Source: Flavobacteriales bacterium (lineage in GTDB: Bacteria > Bacteroidota > Bacteroidia > JACJYZ01). From it: a DNA stretch of 38,051 nt. Where the stretch lies: NCBI GenBank assembly GCA_020435415.1, contig JAGQZQ010000025.1, forward strand, positions 1 through 38,051. Reading direction: 5' to 3'. This document shows, piece after piece, positions 15,123 through 24,789 of this stretch. A program made the position numbers and the translations under genes. The stretch's first letter is position 1. Each line of letters opens with the position of its first letter. The notes under the pieces were generated by a model. That model ran no database searches. It was not told the DNA's origin and was given only the letters and a program-made list of their open reading frames with translations.

Positions 15123-16196
15123 TTAACCCCAGGCAACCAGTCCGCTGCAATGGTCCCGCATTGCACCTGTTACATCCTGAAGCACATTGGTTTTTTCAAG
15201 CATTCTGAGCAATCCCAGAAAGGCAAAGATCATGGCTTCCTTGTACATAACAAGATGGTCTTCCGGGATCATGATACGGTTATGATGTGTCTGACGTAGC
15301 CCATCAATCAGATGTGTATTGAATGCACCACCTCCGGTGATCAGTACCTGTCCATCGTTTGGCCGGATTTCCTTGATCAATTCATTTAGAAGATGAAGCA
15401 GGTATTCCCTCACGGTGGCACATCCGTCCTCAGGTGAAAGGGCGTATTGATCCAGGCAGGGCCAGATGTCTTTTTCCAACCATTCGCGACCCAGGGAAAT
15501 TCCCCGGGGCGGTGTCAGGTCAATTAACCGGGAAACAACAGCATGCCGTACGGTTCCTGCCCTGGCAAGAGCTCCTTCTGCATCATATTCCCTGCCTGTT
15601 TTTTCTGCATAGCGGTTGAAGAGGATATTGCATGGTCCGATATCAAAGGCTTTTCGCCTGCCCTCCTGTTCAAATGAGATGTTGGCAAACCCACCCAGGT
15701 TCAGGCACGCAGCATATGAATCGAACAACAGCGCATCGCCCACGGGAACAAGTGGTGCACCCTGGCCTCCCAGGGCTATGTCTGCGGACCGAAAATCAAA
15801 CACAACCGGTTGTTGACAACGGACGGCGATCTCACTGCCGTCCCCAAGCTGAAAATTCATGCCGCGTTCCGGCTGATGAAAAATGGTATGGCCGTGTGAT
15901 GCGATCAGATCTACAGGTGATGATTCTCTTTTGAGAAAATCATCCGCAATCCCGGCAAGATATTTCCCATAAGTGCGGTGTAAATGTATCAGAGATGCTC
16001 CGTCAAGTAACGATGCCTCTTGCAATCGTTCCTTCCAGTCGGCATCATAAGGAATACATTTCCCTCCATTCCAATGGTAGGACCAGCGGGTTCCCTCCCG
16101 GGAAAAAGTCACGTCTGCAATGTCTACTCCGTCCAGCGATGTTCCGGACATCAGGCCGACACAACGATAAGATTTTTTTTCTTTGAAATGCCCCAT
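15123..16196 (-). CDS. anmK: Anhydro-N-acetylmuramic acid kinase
   Basis: A 357-aa cytoplasmic kinase that opens and phosphorylates 1,6-anhydro-MurNAc to MurNAc-6-phosphate during cell-wall recycling. The family signature GLMSGTSLDGVD is at residues ~14-25. DLIASHGHTIFHQP, FRSADIALGGQGAPLVP and LNLGGFANIS follow, and the C-terminal GGGAFNTHL is the nucleotide-binding block. Length is usual and ATG 16196 is well placed. It is divergent from the acyl-CoA dehydrogenase gene. Confidence 0.95.
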   Translation of the reverse strand: MGHFKEKKSYRCVGLMSGTSLDGVDIADVTFSREGTRWSYHWNGGKCIPYDADWKERLQEASLLDGASLIHLHRTYGKYLAGIADDFLKRESSPVDLIASHGHTIFHQPERGMNFQLGDGSEIAVRCQQPVVFDFRSADIALGGQGAPLVPVGDALLFDSYAACLNLGGFANISFEQEGRRKAFDIGPCNILFNRYAEKTGREYDAEGALARAGTVRHAVVSRLIDLTPPRGISLGREWLEKDIWPCLDQYALSPEDGCATVREYLLHLLNELIKEIRPNDGQVLITGGGAFNTHLIDGLRQTHHNRIMIPEDHLVMYKEAMIFAFLGLLRMLEKTNVLQDVTGAMRDHCSGLVAWG

Positions 16197-16262
16197 GATG
16201 ACTACAAATAAAGGTGTTTTTTGGTCATGTTGGCCTGATTAGTAAAAATGCAGATAAAAGGT

Positions 16263-16270
16263 TACTTTTG
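16263..16270 (+). promoter_or_regulatory. -7 promoter box for the acyl-CoA dehydrogenase gene
   Basis: TACTTTTG fits TAnnTTTG and lies 46 nt before the ATG at 16317. TTAG about 20 nt upstream could serve as a weak -33 element. Confidence 0.5.
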
Positions 16271-16316
16271 CTTCCCTTTAATTTACTAATAATCAAGCCA
16301 ATCATATCATTGCGTT

Positions 16317-17459
16317 ATGGAGTTTAACTTATCGGAAGAACATATGATGATCAGGCAGGCTGCGAGGGATTTCGCAAATGAAGAACTGAAGCCTGGTGTC
16401 ATAGAGAGAGATGAATTGCAAAAGTTTCCTGAGGAACAGGTCAAGAAAATGGCAGAGCTTGGCTTTCTCGGGATGATGGTTGATCCGCAGTACGGAGGTG
16501 GAGGTATGGATACAGTATCTTATGTTCTGGCGATGGAAGAAATTTCCAAAGTCGATGCATCGGCTTCCGTTGTTATGTCCGTGAATAATTCCCTGGTATG
16601 CTGGGGACTTGAGAAATACGCCAACGAGGAACAAAAACAAAAGTACCTCGTTCCCCTGGCCAAAGGCGAAAAGCTGGGTGCTTTTTGTCTGTCGGAGCCC
16701 GAGGCGGGATCCGATGCTACCCAACAACGCACAACAGCCGAAGATAAAGGAGATTACTACCTTCTGAACGGAACCAAGAACTGGATTACCAATGGAAATA
16801 CGGCATCCACTTATCTGGTGATCGCACAGACCAGACCCGAGGACGGCCACAAAGGCATCAATGCGCTGATCGTAGAAAAGGGCATGGAAGGTTTTGAGGT
16901 GGGTCCTAAGGAGAATAAATTGGGCATTCGTGGCTCGGATACACATTCGTTGATGTTCACCGATGTGAAGGTGCCCAAGGCGAACAGGATAGGAGAAGAT
17001 GGATTCGGTTTTAAATTTGCCATGAAGACCCTCGAAGGTGGCCGTATAGGAATCGCCTCGCAGGCATTGGGTATCGCTTCCGGAGCATATGAACTGGCAT
17101 TGGCGTATTCAAAAGAAAGAAAATCATTTGGTCAGGAAATCAGCAAACATCAGGCGATTCAATTCAAATTGGCCGACATGGCCACGGAAATAGAAGCTGC
17201 ACGGATGCTTTGCCTGAAATCAGCCTGGCAAAAGGATAACGACCTGGATTATTCGTTGACCGGCTCCATGGCAAAACTATATGCCTCCCGGGTGGCTATG
17301 GCTGTCACCACTGAAGCGGTGCAGGTGCACGGTGGATACGGATTCGTTAAAGAATATCATGTTGAAAGATTGATGAGGGACGCCAAGATCACCCAGATCT
17401 ACGAAGGCACCTCCGAAATACAGAAGATCGTGATCTCACGGTCTATTTTGAAAGGATAA
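16317..17459 (+). CDS. Acyl-CoA dehydrogenase (short-chain/butyryl-CoA type)
   Basis: A 380-aa FAD flavoprotein that makes the alpha-beta double bond of acyl-CoA in fatty-acid oxidation. The three family domains are present: N-terminal helices, the FAD/substrate block GAFCLSEPEAGSDA and NGTKNWITNG in the middle, and the C-terminal helical domain with AVQVHGGYGF. The catalytic base is the glutamate in IYEGTSEIQ (E363), the position used in short-chain and butyryl-CoA enzymes. Length is normal. It ends 9 nt before the polysaccharide export gene, so some co-transcription is possible, though no functional link is obvious. Confidence 0.95.
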   Translation: MEFNLSEEHMMIRQAARDFANEELKPGVIERDELQKFPEEQVKKMAELGFLGMMVDPQYGGGGMDTVSYVLAMEEISKVDASASVVMSVNNSLVCWGLEKYANEEQKQKYLVPLAKGEKLGAFCLSEPEAGSDATQQRTTAEDKGDYYLLNGTKNWITNGNTASTYLVIAQTRPEDGHKGINALIVEKGMEGFEVGPKENKLGIRGSDTHSLMFTDVKVPKANRIGEDGFGFKFAMKTLEGGRIGIASQALGIASGAYELALAYSKERKSFGQEISKHQAIQFKLADMATEIEAARMLCLKSAWQKDNDLDYSLTGSMAKLYASRVAMAVTTEAVQVHGGYGFVKEYHVERLMRDAKITQIYEGTSEIQKIVISRSILKG

Positions 17460-17468
17460 TCCTACGCG

Positions 17469-19820
17469 ATGGATCAAAACAAGTCTAAAGGCAGAGGCAT
17501 ACTCAAGGTCCTGTGGGGCGCATTGTTTATTTCATTCATGCACGTGTCCATGGGGCAAACCCCTGAGACCACCACACCTTCGCAAAAGGCCATGGCCATC
17601 AGTAAGCTCAAGGAAGCCGGCGTAACTGACGAGCAAATTGCTGCCATCATGGGTGGCAAGTCGCCGGTCAAAGACTCGGTTCCAACGGCTGCCGCTGCGG
17701 ACAGGCTTCGGGTTCAGGAGAAGGATACTTCGTTGGCAGCATTGCCCAGCGGGCCTAAAGGTGAGTTGTTGGATTCTACCATGGTGCCGATTGATACCAA
17801 CGGGGTTTATGGCCATGCACTTTTCCGGAATACTTCACTTAAACACTATGACCGGACAAAGGATTTAAATCCTCCGGATAATTATGTGATCGGACCAGGG
17901 GATCAGATCGGTGTTTCTGTGTGGGGGTTCAGTGAATTCAATGGATTGTTCCGCGTTCAACAAGATGGTTATATAGAGCACCGCCTTGTTGGAAGAATGT
18001 ACGTCAAAGGCCAGACATTCGGGGAGGCCAGAAAGTCCATCGCACAGAAGTTTGGTAAGCAACTTGACCTGAGAAATTCAGAGATCTCCATTAACCTGTC
18101 ATCTTCCCGGATGATCAATGTGAATATCGTAGGAGAAGTGAAGCATCCGGGAACGTATACCATACCTGCTATCAATACCGCCTTCATGGCATTGGTGGCA
18201 GCCGGTGGTCCGGGTGAGTCAGGAAGTGTACGTAATATTCTTATCAAGAGAGGTGGAAAGACGGTTGATACGTTGGATGTGTATAAGTTTCTGATGAACC
18301 CCGGATCGGAAGACGCCATATATCTTCAGGAAAACGATTACATTTTTGTACAGGTGGCGGGCAAAGTGCTGAGCATTCAGGGAGAAGTCAGAAGGCCAAT
18401 GAGGTATGAACTCAAGCAGGGTGAATATCTCATGGATCTCATCAGCTATGCAGGTGGATTCCATGCCGCTGCTTATAAGTCCGTGTTACAACTGACCCGA
18501 TTTCAACACAACCATGAAGTGTTGATCAGTGTGAACCTGGACAGCCTTAATCAGATACAACAACCGTTTGGTGTGGAAGATGGGGATCGTGTGGAAGTTC
18601 GTGCCATCAGGGAAGGTTATGTGAATCATGTGAAGGCCATCGGTGCATTTAAAATTCCCGGAGACTACGAGGTGCGTCCGGGTGATAGGGTCTCAGATAT
18701 GCTTCGGAAGTGTGATGGCCTCAGCATTGATGCGTTTGCAGAAAGGGCCTTTGTTATCCGACGAGAAGAGGATATGAGCAGGACCTATTTCCTGGTGAAC
18801 CTGCGCGATGTTCTTGAAAATGAAGGCAGCAAGGATAATATCGAGTTAAAAGGCAAGGACGAAGTGATCGTACTATCCAGAATCGATTTTCAGGATGATT
18901 TCGAGGTGGAAGTCTTCGGTGCGGTCAGAAAACCCGGAAAGTTCATCTACGGATCGGGCCTTTCATTGAATGACGCTATCTTTTTAGCCGGGGGCCTGAA
19001 AAAAGAGGCAGCTTACAATCGGGTGGAAATCTTCAGGGTGGTGGATTATCAATCGGATAAAAATGCCCTGATTCCTATTAAGGCTATCGTTAATACCATA
19101 GAAGTGAATGGAAATCTTAGTCTGGATAAAGCCAATGAGATACAATTGCAACCATTTGATGAAGTCTTTGTAAGGACCAATCCGGATTTTGAGCCGGCAA
19201 TGAATGTATACCTTGGGGGTGAAGTGAAATATCCGGGTACTTATGCACTGCTCAAGAAGAATGAAACGGTAGCGGAGCTGGTTAAAAGAGCGGGAGGTCT
19301 GAATGACTATGCTTTTGTTCAGGGCGTGACAATGAACAGGGCGCTGGACAGCATAGGCACAGTATACCTCGACCTTGAAACAGCTATTAGAAGACCGAAA
19401 TCAAAGTATAACCTGGTTTTGTCTCAAGGCGATTCCATCAACATTCCCAAAACGTTGGACCTGATCCATATCTCGGGTTCCCTCGGATATGAAACGGATC
19501 AGGCCATCAGCGCGCCTTTCTTTGGTAAGCGTGCCAGCTTTTATGTAAGGCATTTTGCCGGAGGCTTCAATCGGATGAGCAACCGCAGGGAGACATACGT
19601 GATATACCCCAGTGGTATCATGCGAAAAACGTTTAATATGGGTTTATTCAAAATATTTCCACGCGTTAGAAAGGGATGTAGAATTGTGGTTCACAGGAAA
19701 CCGGACAAGAACGATGCGGAAAGAAAGCCAACCGATTGGAACCGGGCTATAGAGAACTTCACCATTAAGGCTACGGGTGTACTGACTTTATGGATTCTGG
19801 CGGATAAGATAACCAACTAA
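17469..19820 (+). CDS. Polysaccharide export outer-membrane protein with SLBB repeats (Wza-like)
   Basis: A 783-aa secreted/outer-membrane protein. An N-terminal hydrophobic signal ends near MGQT. A short helical segment with KLKEAGVTDEQIAAIMGG follows. The Poly_export domain begins at ~residue 135 (YVIGPGDQIGVSVWG), and then come several SLBB beta-grasp repeats, visible as GEVKHPGTYTI, GEVRRPMRYEL, GAFKIPGDYEV, GAVRKPGKFIY and GGEVKYPGTYAL. A membrane-like segment near the C-terminus (ATGVLTLWILADKI) may be the outer-membrane helix. It would export a capsule or exopolysaccharide together with the chain-length protein that begins 2 nt downstream. At 783 aa it is twice the length of E. coli Wza, as is common in Bacteroidota. 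Confidence 0.9.
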   Translation: MDQNKSKGRGILKVLWGALFISFMHVSMGQTPETTTPSQKAMAISKLKEAGVTDEQIAAIMGGKSPVKDSVPTAAAADRLRVQEKDTSLAALPSGPKGELLDSTMVPIDTNGVYGHALFRNTSLKHYDRTKDLNPPDNYVIGPGDQIGVSVWGFSEFNGLFRVQQDGYIEHRLVGRMYVKGQTFGEARKSIAQKFGKQLDLRNSEISINLSSSRMINVNIVGEVKHPGTYTIPAINTAFMALVAAGGPGESGSVRNILIKRGGKTVDTLDVYKFLMNPGSEDAIYLQENDYIFVQVAGKVLSIQGEVRRPMRYELKQGEYLMDLISYAGGFHAAAYKSVLQLTRFQHNHEVLISVNLDSLNQIQQPFGVEDGDRVEVRAIREGYVNHVKAIGAFKIPGDYEVRPGDRVSDMLRKCDGLSIDAFAERAFVIRREEDMSRTYFLVNLRDVLENEGSKDNIELKGKDEVIVLSRIDFQDDFEVEVFGAVRKPGKFIYGSGLSLNDAIFLAGGLKKEAAYNRVEIFRVVDYQSDKNALIPIKAIVNTIEVNGNLSLDKANEIQLQPFDEVFVRTNPDFEPAMNVYLGGEVKYPGTYALLKKNETVAELVKRAGGLNDYAFVQGVTMNRALDSIGTVYLDLETAIRRPKSKYNLVLSQGDSINIPKTLDLIHISGSLGYETDQAISAPFFGKRASFYVRHFAGGFNRMSNRRETYVIYPSGIMRKTFNMGLFKIFPRVRKGCRIVVHRKPDKNDAERKPTDWNRAIENFTIKATGVLTLWILADKITN

Positions 19821-19822
19821 GA

Positions 19823-20899
19823 ATGGTGCAGGCAACGGATAAGAGTGATGATGTAACGCTGAGAAATCTGCTTACAAAATGCATTGACTTCACGGCCGAG
19901 ATCAGGCGTCGCTGGCTGACCCTGAGTGTCATCACCATCGTTTGCATTCTTTTGGGATTGGCGATGTCAATCCTAAAGAAACCGACCTACGAAGCCAAGT
20001 TGTCGTTTGTGGTAGAAGAAGCTCAGAGCGGTGGAATGTTGGCCAAATATTCGTCACTAATGAGCCAGTTCGGTTTCAATATGGCCATGGGCGGGGAGGT
20101 AACCCTGAGTGAAGATAACCTCATGGAACTACTAAAATCCAGGGTCATTGTGAAGCAAGCCCTGATGCAACCCATTCACCCCGGTGATTCTGTGTTGAGC
20201 CTGGCGGATGATTTTATCCGTATCAAAGGATGGAAGGAAAAGTGGAAGGGTAAATCAAATGCGGATCCCGGACTGCAAGAGCTCCAATTTCCTCCGATGA
20301 AGACAGGGGCAGGACTTTCCAGATTGCAGGATAGCATCATGACCCAAATTCATGAAACGTTGGCTTCGGACTTGCTTACGATACAAAAGGCCACGAGCCA
20401 GTCTAATATCATAGAGATTTATTGTCGTATCGAAGATCCCGTCTTCCCTAAGCGAATTTGCGAAGAGATTATTTCCAGTATTTCTGATTTCTATACAAAC
20501 AACAAAACCCAAAAAGCCCGCGAAACCCTTCGTTATGTGAAGTATCGCTCCGACTCTGTCGAACGCGCACTGGCGTCTGCGGAACTTCAGCTTGCAAAGT
20601 GGGAAGATTCCAACCGTCTGGTACAAAAAGCGGAAGGTTTTCTTAAAGAGGTCGAACTCAGACGTGAGGTAAGCATTCTGAATATCATGTATGCGGAGAT
20701 CATAAAAAATCTCGAAATGAGTAAAATGGTCTTACTGGATCAGACACCGGTTATTCAAACCATTGATGTACCCGTTTTACCACTTGAAAAGAAGGAATGG
20801 TCATCCCTTGTGGCCATGATTGTGGGTATGATTCTGGGATTGATGATTGGTGGAAGCTATATTATCATTCGCAAGATTGTGAGGGACGTTCTCCGTTAA
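19823..20899 (+). CDS. Wzz/chain-length determinant family (polysaccharide co-polymerase)
   Basis: A 358-aa inner-membrane protein with two membrane spans framing a periplasmic coiled domain. The first is at ~32-51 (LTLSVITIVCILLGLAMSIL) and is followed by the Wzz-type YEAKLSFVVEE. The second is at ~326-348 and is preceded by a PVLPLEKKEW segment, like the P-rich motif of the family. A coiled-coil stretch is likely around 235-290. There is no C-terminal tyrosine-kinase domain. It controls polymer length or couples polymerisation to export with the upstream SLBB protein, in one operon. Its stop abuts the convergent murF stop. Confidence 0.88.
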   Translation: MVQATDKSDDVTLRNLLTKCIDFTAEIRRRWLTLSVITIVCILLGLAMSILKKPTYEAKLSFVVEEAQSGGMLAKYSSLMSQFGFNMAMGGEVTLSEDNLMELLKSRVIVKQALMQPIHPGDSVLSLADDFIRIKGWKEKWKGKSNADPGLQELQFPPMKTGAGLSRLQDSIMTQIHETLASDLLTIQKATSQSNIIEIYCRIEDPVFPKRICEEIISSISDFYTNNKTQKARETLRYVKYRSDSVERALASAELQLAKWEDSNRLVQKAEGFLKEVELRREVSILNIMYAEIIKNLEMSKMVLLDQTPVIQTIDVPVLPLEKKEWSSLVAMIVGMILGLMIGGSYIIIRKIVRDVLR

Positions 20900-22195
20900 T
20901 CAAAGACTATCCTTCAAAGTCTCCAGCTTCAACTTTCTTGAACCCTTTAAGAGAACGGTATAACCCGATGGTTTTTCACGGGACAACCAATCTTTTGCTT
21001 GTTCCGTTGAGGTAAAGCGGTGGTACCCTGAGTCAGACTTCGGTAAGCCGGAGAATTCTTCCCCAACCAGTATCACCTTCAGATCATCGTATTGGGTAAT
21101 CTGATCCAAAACCTTAGCATGCTCTGTAGCAGACTGATCTCCAAGCTCCAGCATATCACCCAGGATGATCATTTTCTTCGGGAATGGACTGGAAAGGAAC
21201 GATTCCAGTGCGGCCTGTACACTTGTAGGGTTGGCATTGTACGCATCCAGTATCAATGTGTTCCTACCTGTGTCAACCACCTGTGACCGGTTATTTGACG
21301 GTTGATATGTTGCGATGGCCCGGACAATATGCGGTATGTCTATCCCAAAATGCCTGCCTACCGAAATAGCGGCCAGGGCATTGGACATATTGTAGCTACC
21401 GATAAGTTTGCTCTGAACCGGATGGTTTTGCCCATCCTCCACATAATTAAAATGCATATAGGGCGAAGTACTTTCATTATCCGGCGAAGCTTGTTTATCG
21501 CTATATGAAACCCTATCCTTTACTTTACATATGCCTTGTAATACTTCATCTTCAAGATGGATGAAGCACGTACCATCCGTACGTTCGAGATAGTCATACA
21601 ACTCTTTTTTTGTACGAAGAACACCTTCCGCGGATCCGAATCCTTCCAGATGGGCTTTACCGATATTGGTGATCAGGCCGTGGGTGGGTGCGGCAATATT
21701 ACAAAGGAAGGCGATCTCTCCGGGATGGTTTGCACCCATTTCCACAATGGCCATATCCGTTTCACCGGTGATGCGAAGCAAGGTAAGCGGAAGCCCGATG
21801 TGATTGTTGAAGTTTCCTTCGGTGGCGATAGTCTCAAACTGTTGGCTCAACACGGCATTACACAACTCCTTTGTAGTGGTTTTGCCATTGGTTCCTGTAA
21901 TGGCTATCACAGGAATGTCAAATTGCATACGGTGATGATGCGCCAGTTTTTGTAGCGTTTGCAGTACGTCCTCAACCAGAATAAAGCGGTCATTTGTTGC
22001 AACTTCCGGATCATCAATTACGGCAAAAGAGCATCCCTTGTCAAGGGCTTCCGAAGCATGGGTATTGCCATTGAACTGAGCACCCCGCAGCGCAAAGAAT
22101 ATCGCTTCTTTCTGTATATTCCTGGAATCTGTACATATGGTAGGGTGATCTGAGAAGATCTCGTGAAGTTGACTGATGGACGGGTGAACGGTCAT
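20900..22195 (-). CDS. murF: UDP-N-acetylmuramoyl-tripeptide--D-alanyl-D-alanine ligase
   Basis: A 431-aa cytoplasmic ATP-dependent ligase that adds D-Ala-D-Ala to the peptidoglycan precursor. The N-terminal part has the DSRNIQKEAIFFALRG substrate-binding block. The P-loop ITGTNGKTTTKEL lies near residue 100. The central MAIVEMGANHPGEI and TNIGKAHLEGFGS and the C-terminal DAYNANPTS are all MurF signatures. Length is normal and ATG 22195 is clear. It lies downstream of gldJ on the same strand, but a strong terminator separates them. Confidence 0.96.
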   Translation of the reverse strand: MTVHPSISQLHEIFSDHPTICTDSRNIQKEAIFFALRGAQFNGNTHASEALDKGCSFAVIDDPEVATNDRFILVEDVLQTLQKLAHHHRMQFDIPVIAITGTNGKTTTKELCNAVLSQQFETIATEGNFNNHIGLPLTLLRITGETDMAIVEMGANHPGEIAFLCNIAAPTHGLITNIGKAHLEGFGSAEGVLRTKKELYDYLERTDGTCFIHLEDEVLQGICKVKDRVSYSDKQASPDNESTSPYMHFNYVEDGQNHPVQSKLIGSYNMSNALAAISVGRHFGIDIPHIVRAIATYQPSNNRSQVVDTGRNTLILDAYNANPTSVQAALESFLSSPFPKKMIILGDMLELGDQSATEHAKVLDQITQYDDLKVILVGEEFSGLPKSDSGYHRFTSTEQAKDWLSREKPSGYTVLLKGSRKLKLETLKDSL

Positions 22196-22254
22196 GGTTT
22201 GTTTTCTGTTCCGAAATATATAGAATGTTGTTCAAGGTGTGTGCTTGTGAAATA

Positions 22255-22278
22255 AAAAAAGCCCGGAATGACCGGGCT
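22255..22278 (-). terminator. Intrinsic terminator of gldJ
   Basis: On the minus strand AGCCCGG (22278-22272) pairs with CCGGGCT (22266-22260) over a 5-nt loop, followed by a T-run (22260-22255). It begins 23 nt after the gldJ stop and ends before murF. Confidence 0.85.
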
Positions 22279-22301
22279 TCTTTTATCATTGTAAACTAAA
22301 A

Positions 22302-23747
22302 TTATCTTCCGTATGGTGATCCACCGAAACCGGTTGGACTACCTACACGATGCATGGCACAACGGAAACCAAGTGTCGCAGCGGACTGGTTTTCATCCAG
22401 GTATCTCCGTGTTCCCGGAACAAGCCAGTATTGACGGTCTCTCCATGATCCGCCTTTGAAAACCCTGGCCTGATCGTTCAGCATGGAAGCCACACCATAG
22501 TTGTAGGTAACTTCACTTTCCTGGTCACCATCAAGGTTGTTCCGGTTGTCAGCCACACGATAGTTACGGCGATTGCTGAGGTTATCGTCTTTGTCGTTAA
22601 CATCACGCCATTGAACACGGCCGAGGCTGTCTTTCTCTGCGATATAACCTTCATCGTCACGAAGCTGAGTTTTGAAAATATTTCCACGGAAGGCCCTGAA
22701 CTCGTCCTGATCTTCCAAAGACAACGGGCGATAAACATCCATGGTCCATTCACTGACGTTTCCAGGCATGTTGTACAGTCCGTAGTCATTAGGCCAGTAT
22801 GAATGTACAGGTGAGGTCACATCGGCGTTGTCATTAAGATATCCGGCAACACCCATCATGTCACCACGGCCTCTCACAAAGTTGGCCAGGAAAAGCCCTT
22901 TATATCGTTCATCCGGGTTTCTTGCCATGTGACCGTTCCATGGATATAATCTACGTTCGGTAACCCTTTCAAATACGGTATTTCCGATCAATCCCAAAGC
23001 GGCATATTCCCACTCTGCTTCCGTAGGCAGACGATAGCGAGGCAAAAGAATACCATCTTCCATTCTCACCTTACGGCTATCCCTTGTTGGGTCGTAGTCA
23101 TACAGGAGGTCTTTTACCAGACCTTCGTACTGACCTGCAAGGTATGCGTCAGTATTAAAGTTGTCTTCGTTGATCTGATCCGGATTCACCCGCAAAACAC
23201 CTTCACGAATAAGGATCATTTCATTGACACGGTCGGTTCTCCAGGCACAAAAGTCAGTTGCCTGTACCCAGCTTACACCCACAACGGGATAGAAGTGGTA
23301 TGCAGGATGGCGGAGGTATAATTCTACGTAAGGTTCATTGTATGCCAGTCTCTCCCGCCATACCAGGGTATCCGGAAGACGTGTTTCATAAACCTCGGGG
23401 TAGTCCATACCGAATACACGGGAAGACCACCATAAATATTCGAGCCAGTGAATGTTTGCGACTTCAGTTTCATCCATATAGAATGAAGACACAGTGGTTC
23501 TGCGTGGGATATTATCCCAGTCATATACGAAGTCCTGTTCCACACGTCCGAACACGAAGGTACCGCCTTCGATCAATACAAGACCGGGGCCGGTTTCCTG
23601 TTCTTCATAGTAAACGACCTCAAAACCACCGTTTTTCGGATCGTTGTAGTTCCATCCGGTGGAGGACGACCTGTCCTTTCCGCATGAAGCCAGTACCAGC
23701 ACCCCCAAAGTGCAGGCAATCCCCGATATCACGTTTCTCCTGTTCAT
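22302..23747 (-). CDS. gldJ: Gliding motility lipoprotein GldJ
   Basis: A 481-aa lipoprotein with lipobox LASC (C22). The mature start GWNYNDPKNGGFEVVYYEEQ and the sulfatase-modifying-factor (FGE/SUMF1)-like fold agree with GldJ: GPGLVLIEGGTFVFG, FYMDETEVAN, RLPTEAEWEYAALG, GNVSEWTMDVYRP and FKGGSWRDRQYWLVPG. The FGE-like fold is not expected to be enzymatic here. GldJ is needed for gliding and stabilises other T9SS components such as GldK. ATG 23747 is preferred over an in-frame TTG at 23756. The gene sits next to porU/porV, as known from Flavobacterium johnsoniae, here with a porP-like gene between. It is probably co-transcribed with that gene (73-nt gap). Confidence 0.92.
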   Translation of the reverse strand: MNRRNVISGIACTLGVLVLASCGKDRSSSTGWNYNDPKNGGFEVVYYEEQETGPGLVLIEGGTFVFGRVEQDFVYDWDNIPRRTTVSSFYMDETEVANIHWLEYLWWSSRVFGMDYPEVYETRLPDTLVWRERLAYNEPYVELYLRHPAYHFYPVVGVSWVQATDFCAWRTDRVNEMILIREGVLRVNPDQINEDNFNTDAYLAGQYEGLVKDLLYDYDPTRDSRKVRMEDGILLPRYRLPTEAEWEYAALGLIGNTVFERVTERRLYPWNGHMARNPDERYKGLFLANFVRGRGDMMGVAGYLNDNADVTSPVHSYWPNDYGLYNMPGNVSEWTMDVYRPLSLEDQDEFRAFRGNIFKTQLRDDEGYIAEKDSLGRVQWRDVNDKDDNLSNRRNYRVADNRNNLDGDQESEVTYNYGVASMLNDQARVFKGGSWRDRQYWLVPGTRRYLDENQSAATLGFRCAMHRVGSPTGFGGSPYGR

Positions 23748-23820
23748 GGCTTTCAAGATTTATTAATGTGTTGTAACCTTCCTTAACTAAAAAGTGAGAT
23801 AATCGTTACAAATTTAAAAA

Positions 23821-24789
23821 CTAAAATGAAGGACAGCTTATTGTCCTGAATTTACGTTTCTTAGGTCTGCACTCGAATTGTAACTGGAAGCTGAACTCGT
23901 GTGCACCTGCTGTGGCATTACTCAGCTTTGAGATGGTTACATCGTAGCTATAGCCAAACTTCACAATACCTTCCTGGAAGCCGAGTACGATGATCAGTGC
24001 ATCCCTTTCAACAATTCTTGACCAAAGACCTGCTACCAGCGGCCCTTTACTAAGATATAATCCAAGGTTCAACTGTTTGAAGTCTCCTTGTTGCTGCCAC
24101 AGAATGTTGGGAGAGATCGAAGACTCTTCTCCTCTGTCCATGGGTAGCAAGGCTCCGGCATGACCGGTATATTTCATAGGTAATTTACTGGTGCCTGCTG
24201 CAATGAAAGCCTCATCAGGTTCTGTGAGGTGATGCGCTGCAAAGCCAAAGAAATATCGTTTGGAATATCCTAATATACCAGCTGAGAAATCCACATAACC
24301 ACGGCTATCCGGAGGTCTTACTTCATTGGTAGGATATACAAATCCATATTTAGGATCGATCTGATCGCCGAAATTAAGCTTGTCCCAGTCAATCTTACGT
24401 TGGATATACATGGCCTGAAATCCTACCTTGACCGAGAACTGGCGGCTGATATTCAATTGGTAGGAATACATTCCTGCAAAATGTGTCAGGTTGTAGGTAG
24501 CCTGACCGGCTTTATCGTTCAATACTGATAAACCAAGGCCGCCTTGTAAGGCATCAATATGCTGGTCATACGATGCTGCATAAGTAACAAATGTACCAGA
24601 GATCGCCGGCCATTGGTTCCGGTAGTTCATAATAATACGCGGACAACGACCTGTTCCCGCAAAAGCAGGGTTCAGATACAAGGGATTGGCATAAAACTGC
24701 GTGAACTCAGGATCCTGAGCATACGCCTTCTGTGTCGGGATACAGAAGAATGCGGCAATCAATATAAGTGAGAATATAGCTTTTTTCAT
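23821..24789 (-). CDS. PorP/SprF family type IX secretion membrane protein
   Basis: A 322-aa outer-membrane beta-barrel-like protein. The signal peptide (MKKAIFSLILIAAFF...AYAQ) is followed by the family hallmark FYANPLYLNPAFAG. Later blocks such as VGFQAMYIQRKIDWDKLNFGDQ and FGFAAHHLTEP also fit PorP/SprF. PorP is a T9SS component; the paralogue SprF works with type B-tailed cargo such as SprB. Which role applies cannot be told from sequence alone. A longer frame to 24846 would place the signal peptide internally, so ATG 24789 is used. A promoter lies at 24870-24900. Confidence 0.9.
   Translation of the reverse strand: MKKAIFSLILIAAFFCIPTQKAYAQDPEFTQFYANPLYLNPAFAGTGRCPRIIMNYRNQWPAISGTFVTYAASYDQHIDALQGGLGLSVLNDKAGQATYNLTHFAGMYSYQLNISRQFSVKVGFQAMYIQRKIDWDKLNFGDQIDPKYGFVYPTNEVRPPDSRGYVDFSAGILGYSKRYFFGFAAHHLTEPDEAFIAAGTSKLPMKYTGHAGALLPMDRGEESSISPNILWQQQGDFKQLNLGLYLSKGPLVAGLWSRIVERDALIIVLGFQEGIVKFGYSYDVTISKLSNATAGAHEFSFQLQFECRPKKRKFRTISCPSF

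Noticed and set aside
16329-16946. 205-codon minus-strand open frame
   Set aside because: Antisense to the acyl-CoA dehydrogenase gene, which has all family motifs.
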